Assembly: GCA_017428545.1 (NCBI GenBank)
Contig: JAFRQR010000033.1
Location: forward strand, 1 to 64,000
Reading direction: 5' to 3'
Length of the DNA stretch: 64,000 nt
DNA from: Clostridiales bacterium
GTDB lineage: Bacteria > Bacillota > Clostridia > Saccharofermentanales > Saccharofermentanaceae
The position numbers and the translations under genes are program-made. Positions within the stretch are counted from its first letter, which is position 1. Each line of letters opens with the position of its first letter. The notes below the pieces were generated by a model. It was not told where the DNA came from, did no database searches, and worked only from the letters and a program-made list of their open reading frames with translations. Positions 16,744 through 26,317 of this stretch are shown piece after piece.

Positions 16744-17328
16744 TTAACCCTGTATGAGCTTATCGAATCTTTCTTTAAAGATCTTCGTGTTGTTTTCAAA
16801 CAGGTTGTTTCCCTCTGTGTCGATCGATACGACCAGTGGGCCGAATTCCTTTACTTTCATGATCCACAGAGCCTCCGGCATGCCGAGGTCCATCCACTCG
16901 ACGCCCTGAAGTTCTTCGACTTCCTGAGCGGCGACTACGGCACATCCGCCCGGATATGCGCAGTGGATCGCACCGAACTTCTTGCAGGCTTCTGTCGTCT
17001 TTTCGAGCATACCGCCCTTACCGATGATCACACGGATACCTGTCTGCTCGATGAAGTCCGCTTCTGCAGCTTCCATACGGCGGCTGGTCGTAGGTCCGAT
17101 CGAGACCATATACTGCTTGCCGTTTTCGTCTTTTCCGACGATCGGGCCGGCGTGGATGATCGCGCCGTCTTTAAACTCGAAGTTTTCCGGGAATACGTTC
17201 TCCTTTACGACTCTCTTGTGACCGCTGTCACGGCAGGTCGCGAGCATGCCTGTAAGATAAACGGTATCTCCGATTCGGAGATCCTTGATCTGGTCATATG
17301 TAATAGGAGTAGTCAGTACTTTTTTCAT
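16744..17328 (-). CDS. Fumarate hydratase, class I, beta subunit
   Basis: The 194-residue protein matches the C-terminal/beta part of Fe-S fumarases and tartrate dehydratases: GDTVYLTGMLATCRDSGHKR, HAGPIVG, VSIGPTTSRRMEAAEADFIEQTG, IIGKGGM and YPGGCAVVA. With the alpha subunit it interconverts fumarate and malate in the cytosol. ATG at 17328 follows GAGGAGG; a GTG three codons earlier is less likely. It starts 15 bases after the alpha gene and is surely co-transcribed. The TAGAAC hairpin array lies at its 3' side. Confidence 0.92.
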   Translation of the reverse strand: MKKVLTTPITYDQIKDLRIGDTVYLTGMLATCRDSGHKRVVKENVFPENFEFKDGAIIHAGPIVGKDENGKQYMVSIGPTTSRRMEAAEADFIEQTGIRVIIGKGGMLEKTTEACKKFGAIHCAYPGGCAVVAAQEVEELQGVEWMDLGMPEALWIMKVKEFGPLVVSIDTEGNNLFENNTKIFKERFDKLIQG

Positions 17329-17343
17329 AGATCTCACACCTCC

Positions 17344-18264
17344 TCAGCCTTTCTTTGCTTCTGCCGCAGCGGCAAGTGCTTTTTTATGGGAAATGATCTC
17401 GGAACTGAGATCCTTATGGATGATGATCTCGCCTCTTCTTGTGGCCCAACAGCCGGTCGTGATACCGACACCCAGTGTTGCCGGGTGGTGCGCTGCGGCT
17501 TCGATATTTACGTTTAATACGGTGTGGCTGCCGCCGAATCCCAGAGGTGCGATGCCGAGAGAATCGAGACCCGCCTGGATCTCATCCTCGAGCTTGGCAA
17601 CTTCCGGATAAGAAGAACGTGTGCCGATCGGACGAAGAAGTGCTTTTTTCGAAAGCATCGCGGAAGTCGCCGCACAGGTGCCGAGGCCGATACCGATGCA
17701 CAGCGGCGGGCAGGCATTTACGCCCCAGTCGAGGATCGTCTGATAGACAAACTTCTTGACGCCTTCGACGCCCTCAAGCGGCATCAGGACCTTGCTTCTG
17801 CCGGGAAGCGAGCATCCGCCGCCGGCCATATACATGCGGAGGCGCAGATCCGAAGATCCCGGAACAAGATCATATTCGATATAAGGAGCGCCGTAGCCGG
17901 TATTGTCGCCGGTATTGTGTTCGCCGAGCGGCTCCACGACATTCGGACGAAGCGGCGTCTCGAGCGTTGCTTTTCGAGCGGCTTCAACAAGAACGCTCTC
18001 GATATCCGCCAGATACGGGAATTCCGTTCCGACCTCGACGAAATACTGAAGGACGCCCGTGTCCTGGCAAAGCGGACGGTGAAGTTCTTTTGCAAGGGAA
18101 AGATCCTCGATCATGCAGTCATACATCGTCTTCGCGTTCTCGATCGATTCCGAATCGCGGAGTTCACGAAGTCTCTTCTCTACGTCATCCGGCAGATAAA
18201 TGCCTGTCATTCCGGTAAAATCCTGCACGGTCTTAACAAACTGGTTTCTCAATGCTTCTTCCAT
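17344..18264 (-). CDS. Fumarate hydratase, class I, alpha subunit
   Basis: A 306-residue Fe-S hydro-lyase alpha subunit. The three cluster-type cysteines are visible in CQDTGVLQYFVEVG, GGGCSLPGRSKV and ACPPLCIGIGLGTCAATS. The fold binds an oxygen-sensitive 4Fe-4S cluster that activates water. The C-terminus carries an Ala/Lys-rich extension (HKKALAAAAEAKKG), making it slightly longer than usual. AAGGAGG precedes ATG at 18264. In a fermenter it would serve the malate-fumarate branch. Confidence 0.93.
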   Translation of the reverse strand: MEEALRNQFVKTVQDFTGMTGIYLPDDVEKRLRELRDSESIENAKTMYDCMIEDLSLAKELHRPLCQDTGVLQYFVEVGTEFPYLADIESVLVEAARKATLETPLRPNVVEPLGEHNTGDNTGYGAPYIEYDLVPGSSDLRLRMYMAGGGCSLPGRSKVLMPLEGVEGVKKFVYQTILDWGVNACPPLCIGIGLGTCAATSAMLSKKALLRPIGTRSSYPEVAKLEDEIQAGLDSLGIAPLGFGGSHTVLNVNIEAAAHHPATLGVGITTGCWATRRGEIIIHKDLSSEIISHKKALAAAAEAKKG

Positions 18265-18307
18265 ACTGCCTCCTTGTGGTTACGTCATATGCGAAATAAG
18301 CAAAGAA

Positions 18308-18336
18308 AGTATCCCACAAAAAGCGTGGAAGTTCAA
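18308..18336 (-). promoter_or_regulatory. Candidate promoter of the fumarase operon
   Basis: On the minus strand TTGAAC and GATACT are spaced 17 bases. It lies about 45 bases upstream of the alpha-subunit ATG, in the gap between divergent fumarase and lipoprotein genes. Confidence 0.5.
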
Positions 18337-18447
18337 GTTTACGGGCGTTTCGTAAAATCGGATAAATCTTTTCGCTTTCTGCCGTAAGATTCTTTCCGGA
18401 ATGCTGTTAATAGGGGTGAAGACGAAAAACAAGCGAGGTATTTGGAA

Positions 18448-19638
18448 ATGAAAAAGTATATCCGTTCCGTTCTTTTCTTGGCACTGTGCCTTTCCGCAGG
18501 TTTCACTTTGACCTCTTGCCAAAAGAGCGAGGAGCCGGAAGAATCGGTAGTGACGCCGACCTGTGACGGGGGAACCATCGTGTATACCGTCACAAGCGAT
18601 CCTACCGGAAACACGACCCGGCCTTCACTTTACACGGGAAGCTACGAGCTGGCCGTTCCGACGGGCACCCGCGAAATGTCCGATGACCCGGAGCTTCCGG
18701 AAGAGATCGTATACTGGGATCCGAACAGAGATCTTTCTCCTGAATACACCCTGGAAGAAGCCACGGAAAAGTACGCTTTTGTCGCGGACCACACGACGCT
18801 TATCTATAATAGCAGTGATGAAATTTCGATGACGCACACTTTCCGCTGTGTCGATTATGGAAACAGGCTCTTTTCGAACAGTAACAGCGCGCAATGCCTG
18901 GATCCTGACGGGAATATTCATGAAGGCAGGATCAAATATCTTCAGCTGAATGTTTTAGAAAACGGTTCGGTCTATACTCCGTTTGAAGAGATGGCCCATG
19001 ATCCGATGTGTTACTTCCGGATCCCACCCTATGAATTTGAGCCGGAAGAGATCGAATTGACCAACGATCACGTCATACAGCACATCACTGAAACGGAAAA
19101 TTCGAGAGAGTTTCTGTACTATGGAAAAGTCATGGGGAAAAACCTGCTTGCGGTTACCTTCGAAAACTACAATATCGAGGATCCCCTGACAGAAACAGAT
19201 ATCCGGGATTTCATCCACTACGCGGAAGTGCTTCTCGATCATCTGGAAGCGGATAACGGTTCCGAACCATATATCTACGATAAGATCGTGAATACTCCGA
19301 TCCTCGCCGGTATGCATGTTACCGGGTTCAATCATCTGACATCCATAAGCAGAAACCGGATCGGTCTTGAAAGCCGCAATAACACCATACTGCAGAACAT
19401 TTCCCTGACTCCCGGAGCGGATAGAGCATGTCTGGAAGACGACGCGGATGAAAATAAATGGACCGATATGGGCGACTTGAAATCGAAAGACGGCTACGCA
19501 GGCAACCAGTATCTGTTTTTCGAAGTAGGAAACGAGACCTATCTCTGCTCGATATATAACCCAAACGGCAAAAGCACCGTCTTTACTTCCGTTCTCAATT
19601 TCCTTGATGTGTTCTGCGAAAACTGCTACGTCGCATGA
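18448..19638 (+). CDS. Lipoprotein of unknown function
   Basis: The 396-residue protein starts with a lipoprotein signal peptide (KKYIRSVLFLALCLSAGF, lipobox LTSC), then an acidic, Thr/Pro-rich spacer to about residue 90. The rest has no motif I recognise; it is rich in aromatic and acidic residues and looks globular. It should be anchored to the outer face of the membrane. ATG at 18448 is preferred over a TTG two codons earlier; GAGG lies about ten bases upstream. It is divergent from fumarase and precedes the sigma-factor operon. Confidence 0.7.
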   Translation: MKKYIRSVLFLALCLSAGFTLTSCQKSEEPEESVVTPTCDGGTIVYTVTSDPTGNTTRPSLYTGSYELAVPTGTREMSDDPELPEEIVYWDPNRDLSPEYTLEEATEKYAFVADHTTLIYNSSDEISMTHTFRCVDYGNRLFSNSNSAQCLDPDGNIHEGRIKYLQLNVLENGSVYTPFEEMAHDPMCYFRIPPYEFEPEEIELTNDHVIQHITETENSREFLYYGKVMGKNLLAVTFENYNIEDPLTETDIRDFIHYAEVLLDHLEADNGSEPYIYDKIVNTPILAGMHVTGFNHLTSISRNRIGLESRNNTILQNISLTPGADRACLEDDADENKWTDMGDLKSKDGYAGNQYLFFEVGNETYLCSIYNPNGKSTVFTSVLNFLDVFCENCYVA

Positions 19639-19761
19639 TCCTCCGAAGCACCGGATATGACAAAGCAGACGTGGAGAGTTGCGATGAAGAGTTGTGATAT
19701 AGTTAGAAGGAGATGAGATGATTTCCGACCGGTGCTTTTCGGCCGGAACAGGGAGCGGGAA

Positions 19762-20322
19762 ATGGACGACAGTTCAATCGTACTATTGTTGTGGAACAGA
19801 AGTGAGACGGCGCTAAAAGAGCTCGCCGCAAAGTACGGGCGCTTCTGCCACAAGATCGCGCTTAACATCCTCGGCGTTCCCGAGGATGCGGAGGAGTGCG
19901 TCAACGACACGTACCTTTCGGTATGGAACAGCATCCCCCCGCACCGCCCGTCCGTGCTTCCGCCGTATATCGGCCGCATCGCGAAAAACCACGCACTGAA
20001 TCTGTATAACAAAAAACATGCCGAAAAGCGCGGCGGCAGTAATCTGCCTCTGGTATTTGAAGAACTGGACGAAGTGATCGCAGGATCTGAGTCCGCTGAC
20101 AGTGAACTCTACCGCCAGGAAATGATTGCTGCGATCAATGATTTTCTCGGATCTCTTCCCGAGGAAAAGCGAAAGATCTTCGTCCGCCGCTACTGGTACT
20201 CGGACAGCGTAAAAGACATCGCCGCGCGCATGCAAATGACGGAGAATAACGTCTCCGTTTCACTGAACCGGATGCGAAACCAGCTTCGCACGAAACTTCT
20301 GGAAGGAGGACTGATCTCATGA
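19762..20322 (+). CDS. Sigma-70 family RNA polymerase sigma factor (ECF-like)
   Basis: A 186-residue sigma factor. Region 2 includes YGRFCHKIALNILGVPEDAEECVNDTYL and a WNSIPPHRP motif; region 4 is the FVRRYWYSDSVKDIAARMQMTENNVSVSLNRMRNQL helix-turn-helix. It should direct RNA polymerase to a small regulon. The ATG at 19762 follows GGGAGCGGGAA. The next gene, overlapping by four bases (ATGA), encodes the likely membrane anti-sigma factor. An AAAAGCAC word lies in the leader at 19732. Confidence 0.9.
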   Translation: MDDSSIVLLLWNRSETALKELAAKYGRFCHKIALNILGVPEDAEECVNDTYLSVWNSIPPHRPSVLPPYIGRIAKNHALNLYNKKHAEKRGGSNLPLVFEELDEVIAGSESADSELYRQEMIAAINDFLGSLPEEKRKIFVRRYWYSDSVKDIAARMQMTENNVSVSLNRMRNQLRTKLLEGGLIS

Positions 20323-21098
20323 CCGGAAAAGATCTTTTCGATATGATCAATGACATCGATGATAAATATATAGCCGAAGCAGTAGAAGAATCCTCCGGGA
20401 ATGTTTCTCCTTCCCCGGCAAAAGCACCTGTCACCGCAGCTCCTGCGAAGAGAACGAAACTGATCCGTTTCGTTCTTCCGGGAGCGGCCGGGCTCGCCGC
20501 GATCGCACTTGCTGTTTTCGGTCTTTGGAAAGCCGGGATCATCGGCGGAAAGAAGGACCTGGTCGAGGAGCAGGCTTCAGAGTACGCTGTAACTCAGGAT
20601 ATAACTACGATAGTGACGACTACGCCTCCGGAATCCACAAATACTACGACTATGCCTACGGAATCCCCTGCGACCACCTTGCCGGTCACGACCGATTTTC
20701 ACGGAAACTGCCTCGCTTCCGTCTCGATCCCCGAGGACAAAATGATCGAAATAGACGGGGCCCTCATCCCCACTGAGTTAGAGCTCACCATCACGAACGA
20801 AGGCGAATCTCCGCTTTATATCGAAGAGGTCTTCACTCTGCAGAAACAGGGAGATGACGGCGAATGGGCGGATGCAGCCGTATTCCACAATGAGATGATG
20901 CCCTTCGAAGAACGTTGCGTCGCCGCAGGAGAGACCTCCGTCATTTCGGTCGGTATACTTACCGGGCATTATACGTTCTGGAGCGGTCCTGCGCGGCTTG
21001 TCATCAATGTGCATTTCTACGAACCGGATCCGGATGACTTCACAAAGATCGCCTACGAGACCGACTTCTACATGAAAGCCGTTGATTTTGAACTGTAA
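20319..21098 (+). CDS. Membrane-anchored anti-sigma-like protein
   Basis: The 259-residue protein begins MTGKDLFDMINDIDDKYIAEAVEES, a short cytosolic motif common in proteins encoded right after ECF-type sigma factors in Clostridia. A single membrane helix lies near residues 50-70, then a Thr-rich extracellular stalk (about 95-120), then a domain of about 130 residues with beta-sandwich-like character. Gene order, overlap and topology indicate that it holds the partner sigma factor inactive and senses something outside the membrane. Its last 31 bases overlap the convergent GH115 gene. Confidence 0.75.
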   Translation: MTGKDLFDMINDIDDKYIAEAVEESSGNVSPSPAKAPVTAAPAKRTKLIRFVLPGAAGLAAIALAVFGLWKAGIIGGKKDLVEEQASEYAVTQDITTIVTTTPPESTNTTTMPTESPATTLPVTTDFHGNCLASVSIPEDKMIEIDGALIPTELELTITNEGESPLYIEEVFTLQKQGDDGEWADAAVFHNEMMPFEERCVAAGETSVISVGILTGHYTFWSGPARLVINVHFYEPDPDDFTKIAYETDFYMKAVDFEL

Positions 21099-24000
21099 TT
21101 GTCCGTGGGTCCGTTATACGATTCCATCGGTGCTTTTCCCTCTTCGAAAAGCACCAGTTTCACGAGCACGAAGTTCGGGCTGACCGCGCGGATCCAGATA
21201 GCGTTCTTTCCTTCTTTCAGATCGAGTCCGACCTCGGTGATGCGGATATTATCGAGCACGCCCTGCTTCCAGATCAGCTGGTTGTCGCCTACGGCAAAGC
21301 CCTCCGGGATCATGTTGACCTTCTTTTCTTTTCCGTCGTTAACGCTTACGCCGAAGAAGATCTCCGGTTCGCGCGTCGGCGGATTGCTCGGATTCGTCAT
21401 CAGGCGGAGCGTGTATTTCCCGGCCTTCGGGACATCCACAAGGTAGGAAAGTTTCGGAGCATCAGCCGCCTTTTTGAACTCCACATCCTGCGGGTAGGCC
21501 TTAACGGCAGAGATCCCTCTCGTGTAGTCCGGGATCACCTCGAAGGCACCCTTTTTCCCGGGAATGTTCTCCGTAAAGTTTTCCGCATTGACCGCGATAT
21601 ATCCGCAGCTTCCATTAAGCGGTACTTCCACTTCTACAAAAGCACCTTCGCCGAATCTTACCGTGATCTTTGCGGGTTCGTTCTTCTTTGCAGCCGCGCT
21701 TCCCTTCTTCGGAAGTTTCGTGCGGTCGATCTTTATCTTGACGATCTTTCTCGTTCTCGGGTCAACCGTTCCGGAAGAAGGTGTGATCTGAAGGTACTTC
21801 GCATCGCACTCGATACGGAAAGATATCTTCTTATCGCATCCCGTAGTCAGTTCGAGTGCGCCCTCACTTACACGCGGGTCGAGGAAAGAAGGAAGGGCAA
21901 GTGCTTTTCGCGTCCAGAAATAGCCTTCCGAATAATCGCCCGTGCCCGGGACCGTCACGATCAGGCGGTCTTTATTGCCCGGCAGGAACGTGTGCACGAC
22001 CGGATACTGGCAGCCTTCTTCGCACCAGTTTTTGAAACCGATATGTTCGGAAAGGCCCATGCCGTACCACATGCCGCCGTGGATCTTATGCAGTTCATCG
22101 ACCAGTTCCTGATCAAATTCCAGACACTCGTTGACCTTCTCCGCGAGCGCCATCGCGTACGTGCTTCCGATCTTCGCATATGCGTGATTCTGCGTAGTCA
22201 GAAGCCACATCTTCTGTACATTGAGGTTTGCCATGAGCGGCAGGTACACAAGTTCATAGAAGCGGTACGCCACATTCTCCGAAAGTTTTCCGGAAGTCTT
22301 TCCTGCGCCCGCGCCGGAAGCTTTTGCGGAGGCCTTCCCTGCGCCCGCGCCGGAGAGCGTATCGTACAGTTTGGAAGCACCGCTCATAAGCTTGTCGATC
22401 CTCTTAAGAAGACTCTCGGTTTCCCCGTAAGCAAACGGCGCATAGATATCGTCGTTCATCGCTTCGGTCCTTCTTGCAGCCGTGATGCGGGTATATCCGA
22501 GAAGGAGGTCATTGACCTGCTTTTTCTGCGATCCCGAAAGCGTCGTTCCGAAGTATTTCTCGACGAAAAGTTTCGTGTATTCATGTGCGGCATTTTTATT
22601 GGAAGTGCCCCATTTATCGAAGTCATACGCCAGATCGAGGAAGAACGAGAGCGGGTATTCCGTGCTGAAAATATCTCCGACATTAACGATCCACAGATCC
22701 CGGATCCCGCAGTCATATGCGGTCGTCATCTGCTCCCAGACCTTCGGAAGATGGGAGGTATTGAACCACTCGTAAGAGATCGGATATCCGTGATAATCGA
22801 AGTGGTAATACATGCCGTAGCCGCCCTTGTGATCGCGCATTTCCGGCGTCGGGACGGTCCTTAAGTTTCCGAAGTTATCGTCGCAGAGCATGAGCGTCAC
22901 ACCCTCAAGTTCCGGATCCCCCATAAGTCCCGGCGTCTTCTCGTCGCCATAGAAATACGGCTCGACTTCTTTATAGAGCGCAAGCATTCTCGGCACTTCG
23001 TCGAGGTCCTTATTGACGTACTTTTTGATCAGGCGGTTCTGCGTTTTCAGGACCTTCCGCAGAAGATCGATGTTGTCCTTAAGAGTTGCTTCCTTGCCCA
23101 TGATGGCCGTGTCCGCCTCGCCGCGCATGCCGACGGTGATGACGTTTTCAAACTTGCCGGAACGGATCAGGCCGTCCTCCCAGAACTTCGTGATGCCCTT
23201 TTCGTTACTTAAGAAATTCCATGCATCGCCGTAGATGGAATTCGGTCCGCGCAGATACTTATATTCCTCGCCCTGTCTGAGGCACGGTTCGTGGTGGGAC
23301 ATGCCCATGACGACGCCGAGTTCGTCCGCCAGCGCCGCGCTTTCCAGTCCCGGACCGTCGTTCGGGAAGATCGCCGACCACATCGCCGGCCACATATAGT
23401 TACCCTTCAGCCGAAGCAGAAGCTCGAACACGTGCTCGTAGCATTTCGCGTTAAATCCGCCGAAACGCTTGTTGCACCAGTTGCCGAAAGCGGGCCATTC
23501 GTCGTTGATGAAGAATCCGCGGAAACGTACCGAAGGCTCTTTGGAAATAAACTTATATTTTCCGGGGATCGTTATTTCCGTTTTTCTTTCCGGCATGACA
23601 TCCAGCCAGTCGATAAACGGCGAGACCCCGAGCATTTCCGACAGTGCAAAAAGGCCGTAGATCGTGCCTCTCTTATCCGATCCCGCGATCACAAACGCCG
23701 CTTTATTCTTCGGCAAAAGCACTTTTCCTTCGCCCGTTTTGCTTCCTTTTTTCTTCGGCACAGCCTCTTTCGTTGGGAGATTTTCGATGATCTTATGAAG
23801 ATATACTTCGCGCTTCCCGCGGATTTCCGAAAGGTCGAGAAGGCCTGATTCTTCAAGATTTGTAATAGTGTTACTCGTGGCGGCTCCTTTTTCGGAGCCG
23901 CTTTTATCCATGAGGATAAGGATCGGATACTCGATCTTTTCTCTCGCGCGCTTAGCCTCGGCGGTGCTTTTGCCGAGGAAGTCCAGGGAATAGATTTCCG

Positions 24001-24136
24001 GCGCTGCTCCGAAGACGGCTTTGATGTCGCTTTGGATCTTTTTTGCGATCTTATGAATACCGGAAGGCAGCCCTCCATCGATCAGGAGCGCTGCCTTTCC
24101 GTCTTTAATGGTCTTTGGGGATAATACAAACTGCAT
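21068..24136 (-). CDS. Glycoside hydrolase family 115 alpha-glucuronidase
   Basis: The 1022-residue protein is clearly GH115 (xylan alpha-1,2-glucuronidase): FVIAGSDKRGTIYGLFALSE, FRGFFINDEWPAFGNWC, NYMWPAMWSAIFPNDGPGL, MGMSHHEPCLRQGEEY, VGMRGEADTAI and LMLCDDNFGNLR. It removes (methyl)glucuronic acid side chains from xylan pieces. No signal peptide is present, so it probably works inside the cell on imported oligosaccharides. A Gly/Ala/Ser/Lys-rich imperfect repeat (GAGAGKASAKASGAGAGK) interrupts the helical domain near residues 595-620. ATG at 24136 is preferred over an upstream GTG; the ribosome-binding site is weak. Its 3' end overlaps the convergent anti-sigma gene and holds an inverted pair of GTGCTTTT/AAAAGCAC. 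Confidence 0.93.
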   Translation of the reverse strand: MQFVLSPKTIKDGKAALLIDGGLPSGIHKIAKKIQSDIKAVFGAAPEIYSLDFLGKSTAEAKRAREKIEYPILILMDKSGSEKGAATSNTITNLEESGLLDLSEIRGKREVYLHKIIENLPTKEAVPKKKGSKTGEGKVLLPKNKAAFVIAGSDKRGTIYGLFALSEMLGVSPFIDWLDVMPERKTEITIPGKYKFISKEPSVRFRGFFINDEWPAFGNWCNKRFGGFNAKCYEHVFELLLRLKGNYMWPAMWSAIFPNDGPGLESAALADELGVVMGMSHHEPCLRQGEEYKYLRGPNSIYGDAWNFLSNEKGITKFWEDGLIRSGKFENVITVGMRGEADTAIMGKEATLKDNIDLLRKVLKTQNRLIKKYVNKDLDEVPRMLALYKEVEPYFYGDEKTPGLMGDPELEGVTLMLCDDNFGNLRTVPTPEMRDHKGGYGMYYHFDYHGYPISYEWFNTSHLPKVWEQMTTAYDCGIRDLWIVNVGDIFSTEYPLSFFLDLAYDFDKWGTSNKNAAHEYTKLFVEKYFGTTLSGSQKKQVNDLLLGYTRITAARRTEAMNDDIYAPFAYGETESLLKRIDKLMSGASKLYDTLSGAGAGKASAKASGAGAGKTSGKLSENVAYRFYELVYLPLMANLNVQKMWLLTTQNHAYAKIGSTYAMALAEKVNECLEFDQELVDELHKIHGGMWYGMGLSEHIGFKNWCEEGCQYPVVHTFLPGNKDRLIVTVPGTGDYSEGYFWTRKALALPSFLDPRVSEGALELTTGCDKKISFRIECDAKYLQITPSSGTVDPRTRKIVKIKIDRTKLPKKGSAAAKKNEPAKITVRFGEGAFVEVEVPLNGSCGYIAVNAENFTENIPGKKGAFEVIPDYTRGISAVKAYPQDVEFKKAADAPKLSYLVDVPKAGKYTLRLMTNPSNPPTREPEIFFGVSVNDGKEKKVNMIPEGFAVGDNQLIWKQGVLDNIRITEVGLDLKEGKNAIWIRAVSPNFVLVKLVLFEEGKAPMESYNGPTDNYSSKSTAFM

Positions 24137-24205
24137 AGGAAGAACCGTCCTTTTCGTACTTCCATACAAGTATATCACACATCCCTATGAAAAAAACCAG
24201 CGCCG

Positions 24206-25429
24206 TCACTGCCATCTTCTGGCAATTCCCGGACCTCTTTCGATCGGCATATTCTGCATGTCCGGAGCAAGATCGAGCTCGGTCAGTTCCTTATAAAGAA
24301 GCGAGATCTTCTTTCTTATCGATACCGCTTCTGACTCGTGAGTAAGGACCTGATCCGCCATCTCGGATGCCTGTTCTTCATAGACTTTGATCGTGTTCTC
24401 GATCTTGTCGATCTCATCAAGTTTCTTTTTCAGATAGATGCAATAGCCCGCGCAGGCGATTCCCGGGAGGACGATCAGCACCACAATGATCGCGACCGCG
24501 GCCGATTTATCGTTCTTTTTCTTCGTGGTATCTTCTTTGTCCTTTCCGGACTTCTTCGTGGACTTCTTTGTGGAAGTATTATCATCTGTCGCATCCGAAA
24601 CGATATTTCCCCAGACATCCACATAGTTCCTGCTTACTTCTTTGCTCGCAGAATTTATTTCCTTCTTCTGATCGGAAGTGAGGTCCGGATATAGTATGCC
24701 GTTCACAGCATAATTGTAATTGTTTTGAACGTCATATCTGTTTTTATTCTTTTCCGATGTAGCAGTTGTCGTCGAATTCCCCGTGATCGAGAACGCCATG
24801 ATCGCCACCAAAACGCACCATACGATGTAGATTGCGATCGTCGCGGCCATCAGGTCCTTCGGATGCACGGACACCTCGGTTTTCTTATCTCCGACATCCA
24901 CATAAGAATTCGTCTTTGCACGGTTGTACATCTGGATCTTCTTGCCCTGAAGCTTCCGCTGGTTTCTGGTTTTGGTGATGTTCATGATCACTTCTTTATA
25001 CTCTTTTCCCGCGGCGATAAGTTCTTTGAGCTTGGAAAAATACTCTCTGCCCTTACTTTCCGAAGCAAAGACCGCCTGGTCGATCTCATTATCGATCTTG
25101 GAAAAATTCAATGTGCGGAGACGGTTCGGATCACGGAACTCCTGCATGCTCTTGGCATTGGCAGAGACCATGATCTTTCCGCGAAGCGCGACGAAGTTGT
25201 GCGGTTCTTTCGCGAGCATGAAATCATAAGCCTCGGCGGCAGAATTATATTCACCGGCCCGTAGCGCACGCTCGGCGCGCTCAAGTACGTCATCCTCGCG
25301 GAAGTATTCGTAGTCATAAGTCACACCGCAGAACGGGCACTCGTACATCTGCAGTTCGGTGTTGATCCGAAGCGGTGCCGCGCATGTCGGGCATGTATGT
25401 TTTTTCATGTTTTGAATGTTCTCGGCCAT
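24206..25429 (-). CDS. Zinc-ribbon, two-helix membrane protein (unknown)
   Basis: The 407-residue protein starts with a zinc ribbon (CPTC near residue 13, CPFC near 32), then a helical TPR-like stretch (RAERALRAGEYNSAAEAYDFML). Two membrane helices lie near 195-218 and 310-335, separated by a Lys/Thr-rich loop, and the C-terminus is coiled coil. Such zinc-ribbon membrane proteins are common in Clostridia without an assigned role; the ribbon may bind another protein at the membrane. AAGGAG precedes ATG. A hairpin (GGCTCTT/AAGAGCC, about 25467-25487) lies in its leader. Confidence 0.7.
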   Translation of the reverse strand: MAENIQNMKKHTCPTCAAPLRINTELQMYECPFCGVTYDYEYFREDDVLERAERALRAGEYNSAAEAYDFMLAKEPHNFVALRGKIMVSANAKSMQEFRDPNRLRTLNFSKIDNEIDQAVFASESKGREYFSKLKELIAAGKEYKEVIMNITKTRNQRKLQGKKIQMYNRAKTNSYVDVGDKKTEVSVHPKDLMAATIAIYIVWCVLVAIMAFSITGNSTTTATSEKNKNRYDVQNNYNYAVNGILYPDLTSDQKKEINSASKEVSRNYVDVWGNIVSDATDDNTSTKKSTKKSGKDKEDTTKKKNDKSAAVAIIVVLIVLPGIACAGYCIYLKKKLDEIDKIENTIKVYEEQASEMADQVLTHESEAVSIRKKISLLYKELTELDLAPDMQNMPIERGPGIARRWQ

Positions 25430-25542
25430 GAGTAATATCTCCTTATGACAATATACTAATTTCCGGGGCTCTTTTCAACAAGAGCCTGCCTTCGGAATTA
25501 CTGTTTTCTATTTGCACTTCCATCTGCAATTAGGGGCTGTCA

Positions 25543-25602
25543 GTGCTTTTCGAAAAGCAGCATCCGCGCGAAAAGCACCTGTCGGTTTGCGCATGGTATA
25601 AT
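25543..25602 (+). promoter_or_regulatory. Inverted AAAAGCAC words and extended -10 promoter of the two-component operon
   Basis: GTGCTTTT at 25543 runs into CGAAAAGCAG, making a near palindrome, and AAAAGCAC recurs at 25571. TGGTATAAT (25594-25602) is an extended -10 element about 50 bases upstream of the response regulator ATG; no good -35 is seen. Confidence 0.55.
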
Positions 25603-25654
25603 GGGGTCAGATCAATGGCGCAATTATTTCTTGCGCGGGGGACGAGGAGAAAGT

Positions 25655-26317
25655 ATGCCGGACATCATCATTTGCGAAGACAACAAAGAGATCGGGGACC
25701 TTCTAAGTGCTTTTCTGAAAAAGGAAAATTACACCGTCGCGATCGCCCCGACGGGAGAACGCGCACTGGAGCTTTTCGAGAAGTACGGGGCGAAACTTCT
25801 GGTCCTGGACATCATGCTTCCGGGCATCGACGGATTTTCCGTGTGCAGTAAGATCCGCGAGACCTCCAATACACATATCATCATCGCCAGCGCCAGATCC
25901 GATAAGGACAGCAAGCTCGAAGGCCTTTCCCTCGGTGCCGACGACTACATCGAGAAGCCCTACGATATCGACATCCTGCTGGCCAAGATCCGCGGGATCT
26001 TTAAGCGCAAATACGCGATCGAAGAAGTCATCGACGGCGACCTTCGTCTGAATACCATGAAGCGGACGGCGACGCTTGCCGGGAAACCCCTGGTCATGAC
26101 GGAAAAAGAATTCGCGCTTTTGCAGCTGCTGATCGAAAACAAGAACACGACTCTGAAAAAGGAATATATCTTCAACAATATCTGGGGATCCGACAGTGAT
26201 TCAGAGATCCAGACGCTGACCGTGCACATCAAGTGGCTCCGCGAGAAGATCGAGGAAGATCCGAAAAATCCGAAGCACATCATCACGGTCTGGGGCACGG
26301 GGTACCGCTATGAATAA
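25655..26317 (+). CDS. OmpR/PhoB-family response regulator
   Basis: The 220-residue protein has an N-terminal receiver (IIICEDNKEIGDLL with the acidic pocket, LVLDIMLPGIDGF with the phospho-Asp, and the EKPYDID lysine) and a C-terminal winged helix (LTVHIKWLREKIEEDPKNPKHIITVWGTGYRYE). It overlaps the kinase gene by eight bases. ATG 25655 follows GAGGAGA. The divergent layout around DUF4349 and the ABC exporter suggests it may control the exporter, whose promoter carries 11-base-spaced direct repeats. Confidence 0.93.
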   Translation: MPDIIICEDNKEIGDLLSAFLKKENYTVAIAPTGERALELFEKYGAKLLVLDIMLPGIDGFSVCSKIRETSNTHIIIASARSDKDSKLEGLSLGADDYIEKPYDIDILLAKIRGIFKRKYAIEEVIDGDLRLNTMKRTATLAGKPLVMTEKEFALLQLLIENKNTTLKKEYIFNNIWGSDSDSEIQTLTVHIKWLREKIEEDPKNPKHIITVWGTGYRYE

